Origin: Cesiribacteraceae bacterium YIM B00369
GTDB taxonomy: Bacteria > Bacteroidota > Bacteroidia > Cytophagales > Cyclobacteriaceae
Assembly: GCA_017948555.1 (NCBI GenBank)
Contig: JAFMYY010000010.1
Location: 62,331-126,330, forward strand
Length of the DNA: 64,000 bases
Direction of reading: 5' to 3'
Part shown: positions 33,681-42,271 of the stretch, piece after piece
How positions within the stretch are numbered: the stretch's first letter is position 1
Layout of the letters: every line of letters starts with the position of its first letter
Translations under genes and position numbers: made by a program
The notes under the pieces: model-generated
What the model was told of the DNA's origin: nothing
Database searches by the model: none
The model's input: the letters and a program-made list of their open reading frames with translations, nothing else

Positions 33681-34974
33681 GCTTTTTGCCTGCTTTTTTT
33701 TGTTTGCAGGCGTTTTTTTTAAAGCAGGAGAAGTAAAGGCGCAGGGAGGTGCCGACAGCCTCCTGTACAGGCAGGCAAAGCTGGAAATATGGTGCGAAAC
33801 CATGCGCTTTATTTACAGGGATAACGGGGCGGACAGCCTTTTACAAAGCCTGAATTGCCAGGATTGGGTTGCTTTTGATAAAAGTATGAGCCCCAATTAT
33901 CTCCAGACCCGGACTTTTTACCAGTCTATTGAAAAGCCTTCAATATACAGCGGGTATACTACTTATAATGCCAAGCTGCAGAAGCTGGTGGAGGAAATAG
34001 GGAAAAAGTTAAGGTCATCGCCGGTAAGGGCGGCAAATCAAAATCGTGTACAGAAAGTCGACAGCCTGCAGGCATCCTTACTTGTGCTGGCTGCTTCGCC
34101 CACTTCGGTGGTACCTGTTCAGGCAGATTCTGAGGCTGCACCTGAGGAGGTTGCAGAAAGCAGAGAATTAAAAAATATTATTGTTGCTGCCCCGCAGGAG
34201 GCAGCTGAAGAACCAAATTCCCCGGAGGATGATCAAATGGAATGGAATGAAATACTACAATGGCTGATGCTGCTCCTGCTGGCTGGAGGCCTGGCAGGAT
34301 TATGGGCGCAGAACAGGAAGCTCAAAAACGAAATTGAGGTACGCATGAACCGCAGGAAACAGGAAATTTCAGCTATCTCAAGAATCAAGGAAAGCGATAA
34401 GCCTGAAAACAAAAAGCCTAAACCGGTTAACGAGCCAAAAGGAGTAACCCAGGCTGAGGTTGCCCGCCTGGTGAGGGCGGAAATTGAGAAGGTGCGCAGG
34501 GAGCAAAAGGCCCGCAGGCAGGAGGCTGCCATGGAGCAGCAGGCAGCCAGGCGTCCTCAGGAGCCACAGACGGCTCCTGCTGAAGAGTTAATGGCGGAAA
34601 ACAGACCTGCAGCAGCAGGAAGAGAAGAAGCACGACATGAAGGGGAGAAACCGGGTGATGGAATATTTTATGATAAACTTCCTTTTAAAGGAGGGTTCCA
34701 TCAGAACCACCTGAGTCCCCAGCGGCACCCGGACAGCATTTACTCCATTCAGGTGTTGCCTGCAAGGCCCGATGAGGCAGAGTTTTGGGTAACTGAAGAC
34801 CAGGAAGTGCAGCAATATGCCATGCAGAACGGGCTGAGTTTCTTTGAGGAAGCCTGTGATTACGACCAGGTGGAAGAAAATCCATCGCGGGTACGGACAC
34901 TGGAGAGAGGAAGGCTCAGAAAGAACGGACATTTATGGCAAATTGAAAAGAAAGTAAAAGTTAGCTTTGAGTAA
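33670..34974 (+). CDS. Signal-peptide, single-TM protein with coiled-coil cytoplasmic region
   Basis: 434 residues from ATG at 33670, where a proper signal peptide begins (MRIKLFACFFLFAGVFF ... VKAQ); an upstream ATG at 33637 would bury it. The N-terminal ~165 residues after cleavage are predicted periplasmic. One TM lies at about 198-215 (WLMLLLLAGGLAGLWA), then a basic, Glu/Lys/Arg-rich coiled coil and Gln/Ala/Pro-rich linker (~220-335). A ~100-residue cytoplasmic C-terminal domain closes the protein. The topology connects periplasm to cytoplasm. It overlaps the Hsp70-like gene and lies 15 nt before the ExbB-like gene, so it is a likely transmembrane link of the system (inference). Confidence 0.7.
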   Translation: MRIKLFACFFLFAGVFFKAGEVKAQGGADSLLYRQAKLEIWCETMRFIYRDNGADSLLQSLNCQDWVAFDKSMSPNYLQTRTFYQSIEKPSIYSGYTTYNAKLQKLVEEIGKKLRSSPVRAANQNRVQKVDSLQASLLVLAASPTSVVPVQADSEAAPEEVAESRELKNIIVAAPQEAAEEPNSPEDDQMEWNEILQWLMLLLLAGGLAGLWAQNRKLKNEIEVRMNRRKQEISAISRIKESDKPENKKPKPVNEPKGVTQAEVARLVRAEIEKVRREQKARRQEAAMEQQAARRPQEPQTAPAEELMAENRPAAAGREEARHEGEKPGDGIFYDKLPFKGGFHQNHLSPQRHPDSIYSIQVLPARPDEAEFWVTEDQEVQQYAMQNGLSFFEEACDYDQVEENPSRVRTLERGRLRKNGHLWQIEKKVKVSFE

Positions 34975-34989
34975 AAAGCCCCGGCTTCC

Positions 34990-36429
34990 ATGATATACCT
35001 TGAAATCTTTCTGATAGCAGTGATTGTATTAATCCAGATAATCCTCTTTGTTCATAATGGCAAAAAGCTGTCGGGGCTGGAGGCTTATTATCCTGAGAGG
35101 AGGAGCCTTTCATTGGTTCAGAAAACAGCAGAGCAGGAAGCAGGGGGCAGAATTTATAGTTATAAGGTAGACCAGATAGCCGTCTCACGGCTGCCACAGG
35201 CCTTTAAGCAGGTTTTGGAAGATACTAATACCTATCTGCTGCATAATAAAGGCAGTGCTGCCAGCTTTGGTATGCTGAAAGAAATTGCAGAAAGACCTTA
35301 TAAGCTCCGGAGCAGCATGGCTTCGGCCGGTATTACCACCCCTCTGTACCTCGGGCTGGCGGGTTCGGTTTTAGGAGCAGGGCTGAGTTTAGTGCCTTTA
35401 ATTAAGGGAGGATTGTCTGATGCGGCTGTTAAAACTTTTTTAACGGGCCTGATAATTGCAATGGTAAGCAGCCTCATTGGTCTTTTGCTTACCCTTTTAG
35501 GAAAATACCAGTTCAGGCAGGCAAAGCAGTGGGCTGATGAAAGAGAGCAGGAGTACTTCTCTTTTTTGCAGCTGAGCCTTTTGCCCCGGCTGGAGCAGGA
35601 TATGGCAGGAAGCCTCAGTAATTTAAGGGGTGTGCTTGAGGAGTTTAATAATGATTTTTTTCGCAAGATCGTTGATTTTAAAGATGTTTTCGCCAACCTG
35701 AGTAACTATGTAGGTGTGCAGGAAAAATTTTTAACTGCACTGGAAAATTCAGGCTTTACCAGTTTAACGGAAGCAAACTTTCGCTTCCTGGAAAAGATCA
35801 GGGAAAATGAAGACCTCTTTGAAAGCTTTGGCGGATATCAGAAAAAGCTGAACGAGAGCCTGCAGTTGGGGGCAGAGGCTGCACGGGACATACGACTGGT
35901 GGTGGAACGTTTGCGCCATATAGATGATATTCAGGCTTATATCAGGCAGAATGAAGAAATGATTAGAAAACAGCTGGGGTACCTCACTGCCCACCAGGAC
36001 CGCCTGGAAGATCTCTCCCATGGCATTCAGCAGCATTTTGTAGAAGCGGGTGATGAAATAGGTAAAATCGTGCAGGAGCGGCTTCAGGTTATGAAGAAAG
36101 AGGAGCAGGATGCCGGAGAAGCGCTTCGCGATCATTTTTCCAGGCTGCAGGAGGAAAATGTTTACCAGAAAATTGCAGAGCAGCTGCAACCTATTAAAAG
36201 AATGAAGGAAGAGGTGGACCAGCTTAGCCGGGATACGCTTGAAAATTCAAAAGTACTGCTTGAAACCAGTGAGTATCTTGTAAAAAAAATAAATCAGGAT
36301 GGCCGCCTGCATGGGGCTTTACTGGGGGAAATTAAAGAACTGAATCAGCACATGGCTCAGCTGAATGAGCCGAAAAGCTGGTGGCAGCAGTTAACAGGAA
36401 AGGGAGGACGTAATACGAAAAGGAAGTGA
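34990..36429 (+). CDS. ExbB/TolQ/MotA-like membrane protein with long coiled-coil tail
   Basis: 479 residues. TM1 is at residues ~3-24, TM2 at ~117-138 (TTPLYLGLAGSVLGAGLSL) and TM3 at ~150-175 (FLTGLIIAMVSSLIGLLLTLL). The G.(A/L)GSVLG and A.VSSLIGL patterns, the loop lengths and the three-TM layout resemble ExbB/TolQ/MotA proton-channel subunits. Residues ~180-460 are heptad-rich coiled coil in the cytoplasm. No ExbD/MotB-like partner is obvious; the single-TM protein encoded upstream may take that role. Last gene of the set. ZorA of Zorya defence systems also combines a MotA-like core with a long tail, but the gene neighbourhood differs. Confidence 0.7.
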   Translation: MIYLEIFLIAVIVLIQIILFVHNGKKLSGLEAYYPERRSLSLVQKTAEQEAGGRIYSYKVDQIAVSRLPQAFKQVLEDTNTYLLHNKGSAASFGMLKEIAERPYKLRSSMASAGITTPLYLGLAGSVLGAGLSLVPLIKGGLSDAAVKTFLTGLIIAMVSSLIGLLLTLLGKYQFRQAKQWADEREQEYFSFLQLSLLPRLEQDMAGSLSNLRGVLEEFNNDFFRKIVDFKDVFANLSNYVGVQEKFLTALENSGFTSLTEANFRFLEKIRENEDLFESFGGYQKKLNESLQLGAEAARDIRLVVERLRHIDDIQAYIRQNEEMIRKQLGYLTAHQDRLEDLSHGIQQHFVEAGDEIGKIVQERLQVMKKEEQDAGEALRDHFSRLQEENVYQKIAEQLQPIKRMKEEVDQLSRDTLENSKVLLETSEYLVKKINQDGRLHGALLGEIKELNQHMAQLNEPKSWWQQLTGKGGRNTKRK

Positions 36430-37067
36430 TTTTCCTGCTTTCAAGCAAGCGGCAAAGGTTACAGGAGAGGAACTGGTCTGTTTTCTTTATTTTGAAAATT
36501 ATATTATTCAAAGACAGCGAAATATACATTAAAACTTACGCCGGAGCTGATTGCATTGGCGGCCAGGGAGCGAAAAATTTGCAGTGGCCGGATGTTGGTA
36601 AAAACTTCCTTTATCAGGAGTAAATTAATTTTGTGGGTTTTGAGCCCTTTTTTTTCTGAGGTGATGAGGTGATCAGGCCTATGTTTTGGTGAAAAAAACT
36701 TTAAAAACGGGCAAACAATTACAAGGGGTAGCAGGGGGCGGTGCCTTGCAAAGTGTTGATAATGAGTTTGATGTTGAGTATCTTGTAGTCGTTGAAAGAA
36801 TGGCTGCCGGAAATTTTATAAACACTGAGCGAAATCAGGCCTCTGTTTTTATTCTGCTTGCTGCCCTTTGAGGAACCGCAGGGACCTGTTCCCGGAGGTA
36901 AACCGGAAGAGGAGTGGCATAAAATTTGAAGAAATGATTATAAATTATCATTTCTGAAAGCGGAATATACGGAACAGGCAGGTGCAAGCGTAAAGTAGTG
37001 GGAGGGAAGGAAAAGCGGTTTCTGAGACTGATAATACTTTAAACCGGACAACAGGATAGTAGAGCGA
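36430..37067 (+). other. 640-bp gap with no convincing gene
   Basis: Two short frames (GTG 36426-36623 and GTG 36686-36871) lack signals or recognisable content. A weak GGG...CCC hairpin followed by eight T at about 36632-36652 may terminate the upstream operon. CAGGATAGTAG at 37050-37060, just before the next ATG, resembles the CAGGATAGTGG element found upstream of both susC genes. Confidence 0.45.
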
Positions 37068-38129
37068 ATGAACTGGATAAGCAAAATTGTAACAGTATTA
37101 GTTTTTTTTCAAGTATGTGCCTGTAATACAGCATTTGAGGATATACCTCATTATGTAAACCAGATTGAGGACGGGAATACTCTTGTGCTTAAGGATGGTT
37201 TAAAAGTGCACCTTATAGGTGTGGAAGGCAATAACCAGAGCCAGGAATACCTTGAGCATAAAATACTGCACCGTAAAGTTAAGCTGGTTTTCGACAGAAG
37301 CAATTATCCTGAGGTTACAAAAAATACAGAAGAGGTTTGGGCATATGTTATTACGGAAAGCGGAAAACATTTGAACGCAGCTTTACTACGCGAGGGACTC
37401 GCTTCCCTCAGCGATAAATATTTAACCGATAGCCTTGTCAGCTTTTCGGGCTACAGTACATTAACGGCGAGCCAGACTTTTGAGGAGAGAATTCCTGAAG
37501 CAGGTCCGTTAAAGAAAAGAAATTACACACCTAAATTACCTGCGCCCGAAGCTAAAACAGAATTTAAAAGCTTTGTGGATCTTGTTGATTATGCCGAGCA
37601 GTGTGTATTCCTGGTGTTGGGGCGTAACGAAAAAGGACGCACAATAAGTCAGGGAACAGGATTCTTTATTGAGGAAAATGGTTTGGCGGTGAGTAACCAG
37701 CATGTGTTTGAAGGAGGCGTTGAATGGATGATCAGGACCAAAAATGGTAACCGGTATAAGGTATCAGAAATTATTGAGAGCAATAAAGAGTTTGATTACG
37801 TGGTTTTCAGGGTGGAACTGGGTGAAAATGAAAACTTCCCTTACCTGCAGGCAGCAGAGGAGGTTCCGCCCCGTAAAGGAACAGATATATTCGTACTGGG
37901 AAACCCCAGGGGCCTGGAAAGTACAATTACAAGAGGCGTTGTTTCGGCAATCCGTAATCAGGGAAGCGAAAAGGCAGCTGTAATCCAGATCGATGCAGCT
38001 ATTTCTCCCGGAAGCAGCGGAAGCCCTGTAATGAACATGGATGGTAAGGTAATTGGAGTTGCCACCTACAAAGCCCGTGATTGTGAAAGTTGTAATTTTG
38101 CCATGAACATCCGATTGCTGGGTTTTTGA
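37068..38129 (+). CDS. Lipoprotein with degenerate SNase-like domain fused to trypsin-like protease
   Basis: 353 residues. The signal peptide ends in a lipobox-like VCAC at residues ~16-19. Residues ~30-140 resemble a staphylococcal-nuclease fold (EDGNTLVLKDGLKVHLIGVEG ... LNAALLREGLASL as separate motifs). The catalytic Arg of VRLIG is His here and the usual (D)xPE is lost, so the nuclease is probably inactive. Residues ~165-345 are an S1C/DegP-like protease with His212 (SNQHV), Asp243 (FDYVVF) and Ser317 (GSSGSP). No PDZ domain follows. It is predicted to be a membrane-anchored envelope protease. It is monocistronic, ending in a strong terminator. Confidence 0.82.
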   Translation: MNWISKIVTVLVFFQVCACNTAFEDIPHYVNQIEDGNTLVLKDGLKVHLIGVEGNNQSQEYLEHKILHRKVKLVFDRSNYPEVTKNTEEVWAYVITESGKHLNAALLREGLASLSDKYLTDSLVSFSGYSTLTASQTFEERIPEAGPLKKRNYTPKLPAPEAKTEFKSFVDLVDYAEQCVFLVLGRNEKGRTISQGTGFFIEENGLAVSNQHVFEGGVEWMIRTKNGNRYKVSEIIESNKEFDYVVFRVELGENENFPYLQAAEEVPPRKGTDIFVLGNPRGLESTITRGVVSAIRNQGSEKAAVIQIDAAISPGSSGSPVMNMDGKVIGVATYKARDCESCNFAMNIRLLGF

Positions 38130-38186
38130 TATAAAGCCTAAGACTGGGGCAGGAGGTATAAGAAAAGGTATTGTACATTTATGTGG

Positions 38187-38224
38187 AAGGCAGAAAGTGA
38201 AAAGCTCACTTTCTGCCTTTTTTA
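38187..38224 (+). terminator. Strong intrinsic terminator after the protease gene
   Basis: AAGGCAGAAAGTGA pairs with TCACTTTCTGCCTTT around a 5-nt loop and is followed by a T-rich tail. Confidence 0.9.
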
Positions 38225-38499
38225 TTTGCGGCCCTTATAATTACTTATACAGCACTCTGTAAAGCCGGGGTTTGCCCGGGGTAAAGGAGAAGCAGGGCAA
38301 TGGATTATCTATAGAATTTCAATTCGGTATGCAGGAGGTTTAATAATCTTTGTGGAGGCAGAGGCTTTCCGGTACTAAGTATTATATGAACCGTTTTATG
38401 CTAACTTATTAAACTATTTCGGGTTTTGGGGGTTATTTATAGGAAAAGAAACAGTATACGCAATACTTTCAAACTAGTTGTACCTACAGCCCTCAATAT

Positions 38500-38865
38500 A
38501 TGAATGACAGAATCAGAAAAAAGCTTATTCAAATAGTACGTTTAGAAGATGCTCCAATTTCCTACCCGGCCTTAATCCAGCAAATGAACCTCGGGCTAAA
38601 CCTGGATATTCCGCACGAAAAGAATATGTTGGGGGAGATTCTCAATGAAATCTCAACAGAGGAGCACGAAAATGGACGCCCGCTGCTGAGTTCTTTAGTG
38701 AAAATAAAACCAAAAGGCCAGGGAGATAATTTTTTTAAACTTTGTGAAAAGTTAGGCCTCGGGGACTGGAAAGAATTAAAAAGAAGTGAAACTTTCCTGG
38801 AAGAACAGCAGGAAAAGTGCCGTAGTTTCTGGATGAATGACGAAAACTACGCAAAGTACCTTTAG
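38500..38865 (+). CDS. Small conserved-type cytoplasmic protein of unknown function
   Basis: 121 residues without signal or TM. The pattern GRPLLSSLVKIKPKGQGDNFFKLCEKLGLG is typical of a widespread family of short hypothetical proteins with RPLLS...G.GFF.LA..LG signatures, sometimes found near mobile or defence genes. The N-terminal half is helical (IRKKLIQIVRLEDAPISYPALIQQM as motif region). It is flanked by terminators on both sides and so is monocistronic. Confidence 0.7.
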   Translation: MNDRIRKKLIQIVRLEDAPISYPALIQQMNLGLNLDIPHEKNMLGEILNEISTEEHENGRPLLSSLVKIKPKGQGDNFFKLCEKLGLGDWKELKRSETFLEEQQEKCRSFWMNDENYAKYL

Positions 38866-38913
38866 ATCAGCTGAGCCGGCTCACGTATCTATTTTCAACT
38901 TTCATTATAAAAA

Positions 38914-38957
38914 AAGCCCCTGATGATGCTGGAAAAGCAAAGCTTCAGGGGCTTTTT
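38914..38957 (+). terminator. Intrinsic terminator, possibly bidirectional
   Basis: AAGCCCCTGA (from ~38914) pairs with TCAGGGGCTT (to ~38954), with an A run before and a T run after the stem. Confidence 0.85.
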
Positions 38958-39161
38958 CTTTACCCTTCCCGGTGCAATTTTTTATGTGTAATGTTGATGC
39001 CGCTGCGTGGATTAGTGTAAAGGTATTTTAGTTATTACTGCTCTTACCGCTGCAGTATTTTTTTGCTAAAATGTGTGATTATCAATAACATAAATTCTTT
39101 TTGTTGGTATATAAATTAAGCGGGTTTTGTTACCCGTATATACTTTTTTACCTGAAAAGAA

Positions 39162-40526
39162 ATGAAAACATATACTCCACACCTTTGTAAAGCATTTCTG
39201 TTAATCCTGATTTTTACAGCTGCCCTTTTACCTGCACAAGCTCAGGTTCTTGTACAGGATTTTAACGACCTTCCACGATTAAATGCATTTCAGGGAACTC
39301 CTCCCGACGCAGGGCAGGTGGACAGGATTAACCTGAACAGGGCAGGTGACGGAACAGCAATTTTTTCCCTGGGCTCTGCCGGGGCTGATAAGTTTCTGGA
39401 GATCAATAAAGTAAGGAACGAGATCAGGCATTTTGACAGAACCACTGGTATCAATAATGAACCCTTCCTCAGGATCAGCTTCGATTTTTCGGTTGTAAAT
39501 GCAAATATGACTGGAAAGTTGGCCGCTTTTTTTATTGGGAATAATCTTAATAATAACAGTTTTTTTCCAAACAGGGAAGAGCGCTGGGCTCAGGTGGGCA
39601 TTTATGTAAATCCAAACGGAAGCTTTTATCTGACACATGAAATTTTATTTCCAAACGGGAATGTATTTGAAGTGGCAAGGACGGTTGCCTTTACCGGCAG
39701 GCAAAGAATTTCTATTATAACAAGTAATAGTAATGATGGTCCCATGGTTTATACCGGGCCGGATGGAACTCCGGATGTGATAGGTAATGGTTTTGTACAC
39801 ATATGGGTAGGAGATGATTATAAACTTGTGGGGCCTGCCCTTAAGGGCGCGGAATCTTCGATCAATGCAGTTAAGTTTTTATTGTGGAGTAATAATCTGG
39901 TGGCAACGGCCCGTATGGATAATCTGGGCATTGCAATGGATATTGAAATGGATCCCTTGCCGGTGGAGTTTCTCAGTTTCTCTGGCAGAACTGAAGGAAG
40001 TCATGTCCTTCTTGACTGGGAAACAGCCTCTGAGCTCAACAGCAGCCATTTTGAAGTGGAACGCTCCATGGATGGTGTGGAGTTTACTGCTATAGGAACA
40101 GTAAAAGCAGCTGGTGATAGTAAAAGCAGGCTCCTCTATATATTTACAGATAGAAATGCAGCCCAAAACTATGGGGGCACCATATACTACAGGCTGCATC
40201 AGATAGATACTGATGGTAGTTCTCAATATAGCCAGGTGGTGCAGGTAGTTCTTCCCGGAAGCAGTTCAGTCACCCAAAAGGTTTTCCCTAACCCTTTTGA
40301 GAATGAGCTCAGGCTTAGGTTTTTAACAGACAAAGCGCAGCATGTCCGGTTCAGGGTGCTGTCGGTTCAGGGAGATGTTGTGATGGAGGAACAGCAGATA
40401 TTTAATCCGTCAGGGCAGGAGCAGGTTTACAGACTGCCGGGAACAGCCAGGCTGAAGGCAGGGATTTATATGCTGGAAATAAGCAATGGAAATGAAATAC
40501 GTATGCAGCGTATAGTAAAATTGTAG
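39162..40526 (+). CDS. Secreted protein with T9SS sorting domain
   Basis: 454 residues. A signal peptide (~1-27, ending AQAQ) precedes an N-terminal beta-sandwich-like domain (~30-265) with concanavalin/lectin-like features. A fibronectin-like segment follows (~268-360, LPVEFLSFSGRTEG, WETASELNSSHFEVERS), a common linker in Cytophagales cargo. The last ~80 residues form a type A T9SS C-terminal domain (VFPNPFEN ... GIYMLEI ... RIVKL). It is predicted to be exported to the cell surface or medium. No catalytic motif was identified. Confidence 0.85.
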   Translation: MKTYTPHLCKAFLLILIFTAALLPAQAQVLVQDFNDLPRLNAFQGTPPDAGQVDRINLNRAGDGTAIFSLGSAGADKFLEINKVRNEIRHFDRTTGINNEPFLRISFDFSVVNANMTGKLAAFFIGNNLNNNSFFPNREERWAQVGIYVNPNGSFYLTHEILFPNGNVFEVARTVAFTGRQRISIITSNSNDGPMVYTGPDGTPDVIGNGFVHIWVGDDYKLVGPALKGAESSINAVKFLLWSNNLVATARMDNLGIAMDIEMDPLPVEFLSFSGRTEGSHVLLDWETASELNSSHFEVERSMDGVEFTAIGTVKAAGDSKSRLLYIFTDRNAAQNYGGTIYYRLHQIDTDGSSQYSQVVQVVLPGSSSVTQKVFPNPFENELRLRFLTDKAQHVRFRVLSVQGDVVMEEQQIFNPSGQEQVYRLPGTARLKAGIYMLEISNGNEIRMQRIVKL

Positions 40527-40552
40527 ATGTGGTATAATTGAAAAAAATACCC

Positions 40553-40582
40553 TTTGGATCAAACCTTTTTGTTTTAGCTTTG
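40553..40582 (+). promoter_or_regulatory. Consensus promoter of the 40624 gene
   Basis: TTTG (40553-40556), an 18-nt spacer and TAGCTTTG (40575-40582) match the Bacteroidota consensus, 41 nt before the ATG. Confidence 0.6.
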
Positions 40583-40623
40583 TAGCTTCTTACAGCAATA
40601 ATAAGAAAACAAAATTTTTGGTT

Positions 40624-40845
40624 ATGGCAATGTCGTTTGAGGTTCTGAGGGTAGGGCACACCTATAGAATGAGAAATTATGATGATGTGAGGGAGTTTAC
40701 GGTTGTCAGGCGTTTGTCAGACGTTAACTTTTTAGTCCAGGATAAGGCAACGCTGGAGAAGTTTGAACTGGAAGATCTTGTAAGATATGGCAGAGGGAAG
40801 GACTATGATCTTGATGAGATTAACAGCCATGGAGACATTATATAG
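40624..40845 (+). CDS. Small cytoplasmic protein of unknown function
   Basis: 73 residues from ATG at 40624; a TTG at 40618 is less likely. It has a short beta-rich pattern (FEVLRVGHTYRMRNYDDV, REFTVVRRLSDVNFLVQD) that could be a small SH3- or Tudor-like barrel, and an acidic C-terminus. It is followed by a second small gene after 28 nt, and the two probably form an operon. Not recognised. Confidence 0.65.
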   Translation: MAMSFEVLRVGHTYRMRNYDDVREFTVVRRLSDVNFLVQDKATLEKFELEDLVRYGRGKDYDLDEINSHGDII

Positions 40846-40873
40846 GTTAGCTTAAACAAATTTATTTATACCA

Positions 40874-41215
40874 ATGCAGCAGGAAGATACAACATCACAA
40901 ATACTCCCTTTACTCTACAAACACCTGCAGGTGGAAGAAGGGGAGCCTTTATCGCGGAAAATAGCTGATGAAAAAGGAATGGCGGAACTGAAGCACCTTT
41001 TAACAAGTCAGATTGCCTGGATGCTCGACCACCAGTTCGAACGTTTACTGCAGGCTATGTATCGCATTGATGTTAATGAAGAGGAGTTCCGGAATGTGCT
41101 CACAGGAAAAGATCCGGTTGCCGAATCTCTGGCGGATTTAGTTCTGAAAAGAGAATTGCAAAAAATTCAGCTTCGGGAAAGGTATAAATCAGGCAAGCTG
41201 CAGATTGTGGCCTGA
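40874..41215 (+). CDS. Small helical protein of unknown function
   Basis: 113 residues, all-helical in appearance, without signal peptide or TM. Motifs include QIAWMLDHQFERLLQAMYRIDV and DPVAESLADLVLKRELQKIQLRERY (given here as two helix regions, ~48-70 and ~82-105). It is probably co-transcribed with the 40624 gene. No family recognised. Confidence 0.65.
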   Translation: MQQEDTTSQILPLLYKHLQVEEGEPLSRKIADEKGMAELKHLLTSQIAWMLDHQFERLLQAMYRIDVNEEEFRNVLTGKDPVAESLADLVLKRELQKIQLRERYKSGKLQIVA

Positions 41216-41690
41216 GCGCCTGGTTATACTTTGTTATTTTATACAGAAGTTCATTCTTTTTTTGTTTCTTTCTTACCTGGCTCTATAATGAATTAAAACA
41301 TTTTAACCCGGCCCCCGGGGCTTAAGAGAAACCCCTGCCCTGTAGTCTGCCAGGGCTGTTCTTTTGAATAAGCTGCTTAAAACCGTAATACCTGATTATT
41401 TTTTCCTGTTTTATCTCAACGGATTAATATTAAAATTTGAAAAGTAATCAACCCGCTTAATCAACCTCCGGATTGGGTAAATTTATTCCTTTTTACATAA
41501 GTGGAAATAATTAAAAAAGCCCCTTTACCTCACATCCTGAACAGCCTCATGGAACCGGAAATCCTCCCTCTTTGTTTTTGAAGGGTAGTTAAGAATTGAC
41601 TTTCTCAGAAAAAGTGCTGAAATTTAGATTTATAGATCCAAAATTTAAGGCCCTGAGGGGAAAGTTTATAATTTATAAAATAAATTGAAT
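41216..41690 (+). other. 475-bp gap with nothing recognised
   Basis: AT-rich sequence without a coding frame, clear promoter or strong hairpin. The segment near 41300-41330 (CCCGGCCCCCGGGG) is a short GC palindrome. Confidence 0.4.
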
Positions 41691-41855
41691 ATGAAGAACA
41701 GAAATAGTATGTATGTAAACGGACAGCTGTATGACCTTGTACTTTGGAATAATATAGTTTACCATTCTTTCTCCTACGATGCGATGAGCAGAGCCTTCTT
41801 TAAAGGAGAAGATAAAGTAGATCCAAGGGATGTTACAATGTTTAGAGAAGTTTAA
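41691..41855 (+). CDS. 54-residue orphan protein with its own terminator
   Basis: ATG at 41691 gives 54 residues with a balanced composition: MYVNGQLYDLVLWNNIVYH and YDAMSRAFFKGEDKV regions. There is no signal or TM. A hairpin terminator begins 5 nt after the stop, supporting a real short transcript. An antisense frame over the same stretch (41673-41891) is less likely because it reads through the terminator. Confidence 0.5.
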   Translation: MKNRNSMYVNGQLYDLVLWNNIVYHSFSYDAMSRAFFKGEDKVDPRDVTMFREV

Positions 41856-41859
41856 CCCA

Positions 41860-41887
41860 CCTCTGCCTTTGGTAGAGGCTTTTTTTT
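41860..41887 (+). terminator. Intrinsic terminator after the 54-residue frame
   Basis: CCTCTGCC and GGTAGAGG form an 8-bp stem with a TTT loop, followed by CTTTTTTTT. Confidence 0.85.
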
Positions 41888-42271
41888 GCAACAGAGTTTA
41901 GTAGCCCTTCCTCCAAAAACTTTTACTATTACTTAAAATCACCCTTCTCTCTGAAAGAGGAATATTTCCACCTCAAGGATAACCGGGGAGTAGCCTCCTG
42001 ATTCAGAATTAAATTCCCCGTTTCACCTGTTTAATTGCATTTACAGGCAGTCTGGTTTCAGGAGCTGCGTTTCCGGTATTATCCTGAAACTGATCTCCGG
42101 ACTCCTGCCGCTTTAAGCGTTTTATTACTTACAGATTTACTGTTGCCGGAGCCATCTGTAAATTGTTTTTGGAGCGGAATCAGAAAAAAATCAACATAAT
42201 ATTCATATCTTGGCATCTATAAACTCCTTTTGAGGGGATTTTGCATTAGTTCTGAATAATAGCGCTGTAAA
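41888..42271 (+). other. Gap upstream of the response regulator
   Basis: About 380 bp without a supported gene. It should contain the response-regulator promoter, but no clear TAnnTTTG element was found. Confidence 0.4.

Noticed and set aside
26761-36429. Assignment of the locus to the Zorya anti-phage system
   Set aside because: Only the MotA-like plus coiled-coil feature is shared; there is no OmpA/MotB-like ZorB, no ZorC and no helicase/nuclease ZorD.
36426-36871. Two short plus-strand frames (65 and 61 codons) after the ExbB-like gene
   Set aside because: Both begin with GTG, lack signal, TM or family features, and fall in a gap with no clear promoter; kept as part of the gap description.
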